From assembly GCF_011397635.1 (NCBI RefSeq), contig NC_064761.1, positions 43,302,143 through 43,366,142 of the forward strand: DNA of 64,000 bases. The letters are read 5' to 3'. Shown piece by piece: positions 60,501-64,000 of this stretch; the stretch's first letter is position 1; every line of letters starts with the position of its first letter. The notes beneath the pieces are model-generated. The model saw only the letters and a program-made list of their open reading frames with translations. It was not told the DNA's origin and ran no database searches. A program made the position numbers and the translations under genes. Source of the DNA: Epinephelus fuscoguttatus (taxonomy: Eukaryota > Chordata > Actinopteri > Perciformes > Serranidae).

Positions 60501-60736
60501 ACCTTTATGAAGGAAACATATACATACTGTACTTATAAACTCAATCTACAGCCATCACACTCTCTCTGTACATGTTTCAGAGCCTGTGTCTGGTCCCAGT
60601 TTGTCAGTACTGGCTCATGAAGCCAGACAGATCCACATCCGCTGGGACGAGCTGCCTGTAGACAAGCGGAGAGGCTTCATCACAAACTACACCATCTACC
60701 TCCAGACGCTGGACTCCAGCAACACAAAACTCAGCG
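42521..60736 (+). CDS. gp130-family cytokine receptor, IL-12 receptor beta-2-like (3' end outside window)
   Basis: Type I cytokine receptor of the gp130/IL12RB2 group, a cell-surface subunit signalling through JAK/STAT (family knowledge). Twelve exons with matching phases: 42521-42581, 46398-46536, 47809-47984, 51345-51468, 51571-51737, 52146-52279, 54192-54387, 54504-54586, 55106-55307, 57217-57420, 60306-60404, 60581-60736 (1741 nt, about 580 codons). Order: signal peptide (MNLPSHPWRF then a hydrophobic run); Ig-like D1 (about 21-125; HVTVEPAPPFLLGSN, VICKL) resembling IL12RB2; cytokine-binding D2 starting LPPDKPENITC and containing CSWERG; D3 with CSKWS in place of WSXWS; then FNIII domains with LHVWRM, SAVTSYGSS, YVLEWTS and WDELPVDKRRGFITNYTIYLQ. 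The last exon joins by a phase 1 donor to exons beyond the window, so membrane and cytoplasmic parts are unseen. The donor at 54388 is GC. IL12RB2 is favoured by D1 and by linkage to CYP2J; other gp130-like members are possible. A non-coding 5' exon may lie within 41400-42400 but is not provable. Confidence 0.8.
42870..44605 (+). mobile_element. CR1/Jockey-type LINE, 5' truncated (intron 1 of the receptor)
   Basis: From about 42890 the frame reads KETIDYLIQPLTHIFSLSLQ and NYRPISILPCASKILEKLI. After a one-base slip in an A-run near 43158 it continues STEYALLQLVNHI, VFLDLSKAFDTVNYDIL, GVPQGSILGPLLFLIYIND, LFADDTNLIA and TKFLGVMLDERLNW (43148-43867), then C-terminal scraps to 44270 and an (AAAT)n tail. 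The catalytic FADD box is intact. Endonuclease and 5' UTR are missing. Sense orientation relative to the receptor gene. Confidence 0.85.
45628..45819. mobile_element. 45-bp perfect inverted repeat pair (MITE-like)
   Basis: 45628-45672 and 45775-45819 are exact inverted copies (CAGATAGATGTCTGGCAGGA at the outer end) separated by 102 bp. Non-coding and small, probably a MITE. Confidence 0.7.
45907..46200 (+). mobile_element. Half copy of the TTAA MITE (family P1)
   Basis: Matches the left arm of 63236-63961: AGGGATAGTGCACCCAAAAA, CATATGCCGAGGGAGGCTCA, GGCGCCCCAGATTCAAACGT and GTAGTGATCCAAGTGTCCTG, but no right arm follows before exon 2 of the receptor (46398). Confidence 0.7.
49233..50351. mobile_element. 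TIR DNA transposon in intron 3 of the receptor
   Basis: Terminal inverted repeats AATTGACCTATGGCTAAGCC / GGCTTAGCCATAGGTCAATT bound 1119 bp. An 84-codon frame near the left end (49292-49546; GYIHHFIVEKVDEKLK) may be a scrap of a transposon-encoded protein. Superfamily unknown. Flanking 48000-49230 holds nothing certain. Confidence 0.65.
50945..51185 (+). repeat. Common teleost LINE-derived 3' repeat
   Basis: Contains GGAGCCTATCCCAGCTGACA, ACCCTGGACAGGTCACCAGA, CTATCACAGGGCTGACACAT and CAATTTAGAGTCACCAATTA, a block I recognise as very abundant in fish genomes. No coding content. Confidence 0.6.
52353..54168. mobile_element. TIR element filling intron 6 of the receptor
   Basis: Left end AATACTTCACCCATAGAATGATCGTTATCAGTTACTCACC mirrors the right end (54120-54168; GTGAGTAACTGACGTACAGA, GGGTGAAGTATTCAT). 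The element spans nearly the whole intron and hosts another MITE at 53116-53764. No long frame inside. Confidence 0.6.
53116..53764. mobile_element. Nested MITE with TGCAATCAAAAA ends
   Basis: Left TGCAATCAAAAAAAGTTT and right AAACTTGATTTTTGATTGCA are inverted copies. The inside is rich in TTGCAAGC phrases and contains GGGCGGGGCC. It sits within the larger element. Confidence 0.6.
54388..54503 (+). other. GC-AG intron 7 of the receptor
   Basis: Exon 7 ends CTGGAAAAG and the intron starts GCAAGC, the classic strong form of a GC donor, ending TATCTGCAG. The phase 1 join (AAA G + GT CCA) gives Lys-Gly-Pro-Ser and lines up with gp130/IL12RB2 at this boundary. Confidence 0.7.
54756..55037. mobile_element. 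hAT-type MITE H1 in intron 8 of the receptor
   Basis: Ends CAGTGGTTCGCAACTGG and CCAGTTAGGAACCACTG, with near-duplicate 8-bp flanks CTTTAAAA / CTTTTAAA. 282 bp, non-coding. Confidence 0.75.
55353..57161. mobile_element. Large inverted-arm MITE in intron 9 of the receptor
   Basis: The left part (GAAAGTTTGTC..., AACTCAACAGCAATGTCTCT, GATAATCCACAGATCTC, CATGGACGAGAAGC) and right part (CGTCCATGAGTAGATGCACA, CAAGGTCTGTGGATTGTCTT, GGGTGGACTGTCCCTTTAA-like end) are inverted relatives of each other and of 39446-40461. It ends about 55 bp before exon 10. Confidence 0.6.
55930..56250. mobile_element. Nested MITE with about 75-bp inverted arms
   Basis: GCAACTGGACTTGCTTGAGT...CTCATCCAAGAAGCCTCTTC on the left mirrors GAAGCCTCTTAGATGAGAGG...CTCAAGCGAGTCCAGTTGC on the right. 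The central 165 bp is non-coding. It lies inside the larger inverted-arm element. Confidence 0.65.
57743..58393 (-). repeat. Dispersed repeat R1, copy 4 (reverse)
   Basis: Reverse-complement of the 3' two thirds of R1, from TACTATATAATGACGAAAAC to GGCCTAACCGCC. The 116-codon frame inside is also present by chance in the other copies. Confidence 0.75.
58421..59628. mobile_element. hAT-type non-autonomous element, 1.2 kb
   Basis: Begins CAGGGGTGTCAAACTC and ends GTTTAACACCCCTG, termini characteristic of hAT elements, with imperfect 8-bp flanks GTTTAAAG / GTTCAGAG. Contains a 110-codon frame (58891-59223) with no recognised domain. No transposase core seen. Confidence 0.7.
59640..59765 (-). mobile_element. 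Decayed tRNA-derived SINE
   Basis: GGGGACATGCAGCAAAGGGCC, GTGGCCACTGCGCCAAGGAT and CAGGGCACCC parallel the order of blocks in the SINE at 13148-13326. The B-box has degenerated to AAGCTGGAACTGTGG. Confidence 0.45.
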
Positions 60737-60984
60737 GTGAGCAGGCGCACTGTGTCCTTCTCTGTGTGTTTGTCTTCATTATGTGAATATAGTTGAAACA
60801 AGTCGTGATTAAAAGATTAGTCGTCTGACAGAAAATTAATCAGAGGCTATTTTGATCATTGGTTTCATTGTTTTCATGACCAAAAAACTGAACATTTTAG
60901 TGTTCAGACTGTGAGTCAGACAAACCAAGTGATGTGCAGATGTTCCCTTGGGTTTTAGACCATTATGAAAGACATTTTAAATAA

Positions 60985-61460
60985 TAATAATGATAATAAT
61001 AATCTTTATTTATAAAGCACTTTTCAAAACCTGTGTTACAAAGTGCTTTACATGTCAATAATTAAAACAGACAAGACATGAAAACAGCAGCTTTTAAAGA
61101 ACTATAAAAACACTTCAGTGTATAAAAACTGAGGAAATAAAAGAAAGTTTAAATGAACTTAAAACTCAGATTGCTCCACAGCCTCGGGGCCCTGACAGCA
61201 AACACTCTGTCCCCTTTAGTTCTCAGCCGGACCTCTGAAACAAACAAAGAACCTCAAAATACGTCCTGGGGTGTATGTCAGTAAGATATCGGAGATATAG
61301 CAGGGAGAGAGACCATGAAGAGTGTTAAAAGTCATCAGTAAAATCTTAAAATCTATTCTAAAACATACTGGGAGCCGGTGTAAAGAGGCTACAACTGGAG
61401 TGATGTGATCACGTCTCTTGGTTCTGGATAAAATCCTGGCAGCTGAAAAATAAATCAAGA
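60985..61460 (-). mobile_element. L2-like LINE 3' end
   Basis: The minus strand (61458 downward) reads SAARILSRTKRRDHITPVVA, SLHRLPVCFRIDFKILLMTF and NTLHGLSPCYISDIL, the end of L2/Maui-type reverse transcriptases, followed by a short 3' UTR. Truncated and frameshifted. Confidence 0.7.
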
Positions 61461-62523
61461 AAAATTTCTGCAGATTAATCGCTGATGAAACTTAGTTGCA
61501 TCCCTCCCTCTGAACATGCTGTTCTTACTACATAATATATAAAAAAATTCTGCCTTTTCAAAATGTTTTAATCTAATTTTTCAACACCACAAAGTTCCAT
61601 TCACCTCCACTGTATCTTGGCAGCAGGTCTCAGAGACAGATTTAAGACTTTAATGTCCTGTCGTAAGATCAAAGCTATCTGCTGGATACAACTACGTAAG
61701 TTGTGTCTGATGTTTTGGAGGAAACACAACTTTGCCGTGAGTCGTTTCCTGTTCCTGCTCATGAGGACTTCTCTCTGTGGTGCTCATTTAACCTTATGTT
61801 GTATGTGTACGTACTTAACCTCGGTCAGACTGAGGTTTTTCAACATGCACACGTGTGGGAAATCATATATGCAGTAGTATGCATATATCGTGTCTGAGCA
61901 CAAGGCACCGTTACATAATGGAAAGTGTGCAGCCAGCATTCCAGTGACACTCCCCTCCTACAAAGTGTCAGTGCATCAGCAGGGTATTTCACCTCTCACT
62001 TCCAGTAATGTGGTGAAAGTCAGACAACAGACTGATGGCTGCTTGTGTTTGCTCTTTTGTGATTAATTCTTTATGGAAACACTCAGTATCCACATTAGAG
62101 GCAGAGCCGATGGAGCGAAACAGATGTTACAACACTGATCAAGAAAATTCATCTCCACACTTCAGCATTTCCTTGTTTTGTCTCAGGCAGCCTGACTTCA
62201 ACTCACATCCCATAAACCTCTTGTTTCTGATTGTCTGTCTGAATGTGGCAAAGTTTCCAACATGTAACTGAGGAATGCAGACGTTCGCTGGTGAGCAAAC
62301 TGCTGCTTCAAACGGAGGCTGTCATCGTTCTCACAGTGGCTGCTCACAGAAATTCTGTGAATCATAGAAGTTTCTAGAACTGGCTTTGACCACGAACAGG
62401 AAGCCATGTGGCTACGTGCACACATGCAACTGTGAGGCTGTTACTAAGCAGCCTGCTTCGTACACTATTTCTGGCACTGGAGTGTAAAAACACCTGAGAG
62501 CTTCATTTTTCCTCTTTCTTATG

Positions 62524-62524
<1 letters not shown>

Positions 62525-62580
<56 letters not shown>
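62525..62580 (+). repeat. (GT)n microsatellite
   Basis: About 27 GT units without interruption. The region 61500-63200 otherwise shows no exon I can support and no recognised repeat. Confidence 0.9.
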
Positions 62581-62582
<2 letters not shown>

Positions 62583-63235
62583 GGATACAATTGCTCTTTG
62601 CAGTTACTTAAATGTCAAAAGTGTCTCAGAATGATACATGAGCAGAATCTACATACTGTTGATCTCTCCTGAAAACTGAAATTCTTCAGCAACCAAACAG
62701 TTAAACTCAGGTGGAGTAAATTCTTTGCACAGAGAACTGTACTGGAATTTTTCAGCATTCATACTTGACGAAACAATTTTACCACAACATCCGTTTAGAA
62801 GTTGTTCTGTAGCTTTCATCATATCACACAAGCTTTGGAGTTTATACAGTTGACATAAAGTTGGGTTAAAGTAATAAAAACTGGGTTAAATGTAACAATT
62901 GGGGTGTGACTGGTGACTTAGTGGTTTTCATACTCATGGTACTGGCTCCATTTTATATAAATACTTTTATGTGTGTATGTATTTATTAAATATTTACTCA
63001 AAGAGACTTTGTGTGTTAAATGACAACATGATGGGCTACAACTCAGTTTTCTCTTCGCTCCGTATCTCTCCTCTCTCTTTCCTTCCCCTCTCTGCTTCTC
63101 CTCTCCAGGCGGCCAAAGACATTAAGGATAGGTATAGTACTCAGCCATCCATTGCTTCCTTTCTGTCATAGCCTCCTGTAACCATCTCATAATGTTGAAG
63201 TATGTGTATGTAGTGTGCTGTAAAACTTCACTTAA

Positions 63236-63961
63236 AGGGATAGTGCACCCAAAAATGAAAATTCAGCCATTATCTACTCACCCATATGCCGAGGGAGGCT
63301 CAGGTGAAGTTTTAGAGTCCTCACATCACTTGCAGAGATCCAAGGGGAGAGGAGGTAGCAACACAACTCCACCTAATGGAGGCTGACGGCGCCCCAGATT
63401 CAAACGTCCAAAAACACATCATTGAAACCACAAAATATCTCCATACTGCTCGTCCGTAGTGATCCAAGTGTCCTGAAGCCCCGACATAAAAAGTTGTTTG
63501 GAAAAACCTCATTTGAGCTCTGTTTTAAGCCTCATTGTAGCCTGTAGCTCTAAGACACGGGCACGGCCTTCATGTGTGTTCACGTGCTTTCGCTGGTCTC
63601 GTGCGCAAGCACACACACGTGAGCTCAGTGCCCAGAGAGGCAGTCAGAGCTACAGGCTACAGTGAGGCTAAAAACAGAATTCAAATGATGTTTTTCCAAA
63701 CAACTTTTTATGTCGGGGCTTCAGGACACTGGGATCACTACGGACGAGCAGTATGGAGATATTTTGTGGTTTCAATGATGTGTTTTTGGACGTTTGAATC
63801 TGGGGCGCCGTCAGCCTCCATTAGGTGGAGTTGTGTTGCTACCTCCTCTCCCCTTGGATCTCTGCAAGTGATGTGAGGACTCTAAAACTTCACCTGAGCC
63901 TCCCTCGGCATATGGGTGAGTAGATAATGGCTGAATTTACATCTTTGGGTGCACTATCCCT
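63236..63961. mobile_element. Palindromic TTAA MITE (family P1), complete
   Basis: 726 bp between TTAA duplications (63232-63235, 63962-63965). Arms of roughly 270-300 bp are near-perfect inverted copies: AGGGATAGTGCACCC and GGGTGCACTATCCCT at the tips, AGGCTCAGGTGAAGTTTTAG and GGCGCCCCAGATTCAAACGT within. Only the centre (about 63520-63660) is less symmetrical. Frames inside are mirror artefacts. Confidence 0.8.
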
Positions 63962-64000
63962 TTAAAAGTCTAGTCCCAGTCAAATGCCCAGTCCCTTTTC

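Noticed and set aside
63105..63170. Candidate next receptor exon after a pyrimidine tract (CCAGGCGGCCAAAGACATT)
   Set aside because: The phase does not continue from 60736 with receptor-like residues, and no donor follows before the stop codon.
63574..63876. 100-codon frame and its mirror at 63321-63512
   Set aside because: Both are created by the palindromic MITE; similar translations appear on both strands because of the inverted repeat.

Overview
This window is vertebrate nuclear DNA, almost certainly from a ray-finned (percomorph-type) fish. The reasons are spliced CYP2J-type cytochrome P450 genes with the nine-exon CYP2 layout, a class I cytokine receptor gene beside them, and a repeat population typical of teleosts: Rex3/RTE-like and L2/CR1-like LINEs, REL-endonuclease LINE pieces, Tc1 elements, hAT- and TTAA-type MITEs and a tRNA-derived SINE. 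No prokaryotic gene organisation is present.

Layout. (1) Positions 1-7870: CYP2J-like copy A, entering the window inside exon 1 and complete through exon 9. (2) 7871-11965: intergenic, with a hAT-type MITE piece, a RecQ-like helicase fragment and a 1-kb fold-back element. (3) 11966-20740: CYP2J-like copy B, nine exons, with LINE fragments in introns 4 and 8. (4) 20741-23269: intergenic, with MITE and microsatellites. (5) 23270-38074: CYP2J-like copy C, nine exons. Its intron 4 is swollen by a 2.54-kb tandem segmental duplication carrying two Tc1 elements, and its intron 5 by a tandem repeat array. (6) 38075-42520: intergenic, with a hAT MITE and a long-hairpin element. (7) 42521 to past 60736: a gp130/IL-12 receptor beta-2-like cytokine receptor, of which I could assemble 12 phase-consistent exons (about 580 codons: signal peptide, N-terminal Ig-like domain and five fibronectin-III-type domains). 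The transmembrane and cytoplasmic exons must lie beyond 64000. All three P450s and the receptor are on the + strand.

The three P450 copies are recent tandem duplicates: exons, splice sites, parts of introns, the promoter-proximal block (B and C) and the 3' flank are alike. Each assembled copy gives an open frame (498 aa for B and C) with membrane anchor, I-helix AGTETT, ExxR and the haem-Cys motif. Differences fall in predicted substrate-recognition stretches. P450s of this type act in the ER membrane on fatty acids and xenobiotics. The receptor is functionally unrelated; the linkage recalls human 1p31-p32, where CYP2J2 and IL12RB2 lie. That comparison is from memory.

Most notable points: a GC-AG intron 3 shared by all three P450 copies and another GC donor in the receptor; loss of the AG acceptor before exon 6 in copy C; substitutions in substrate-recognition regions; the tandem duplication in copy C; a receptor WSXWS box reading CSKWS; and several long perfect inverted repeats. 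I found no CRISPR, operon or clearly new system. What is unusual here is gene-family divergence and transposon architecture.
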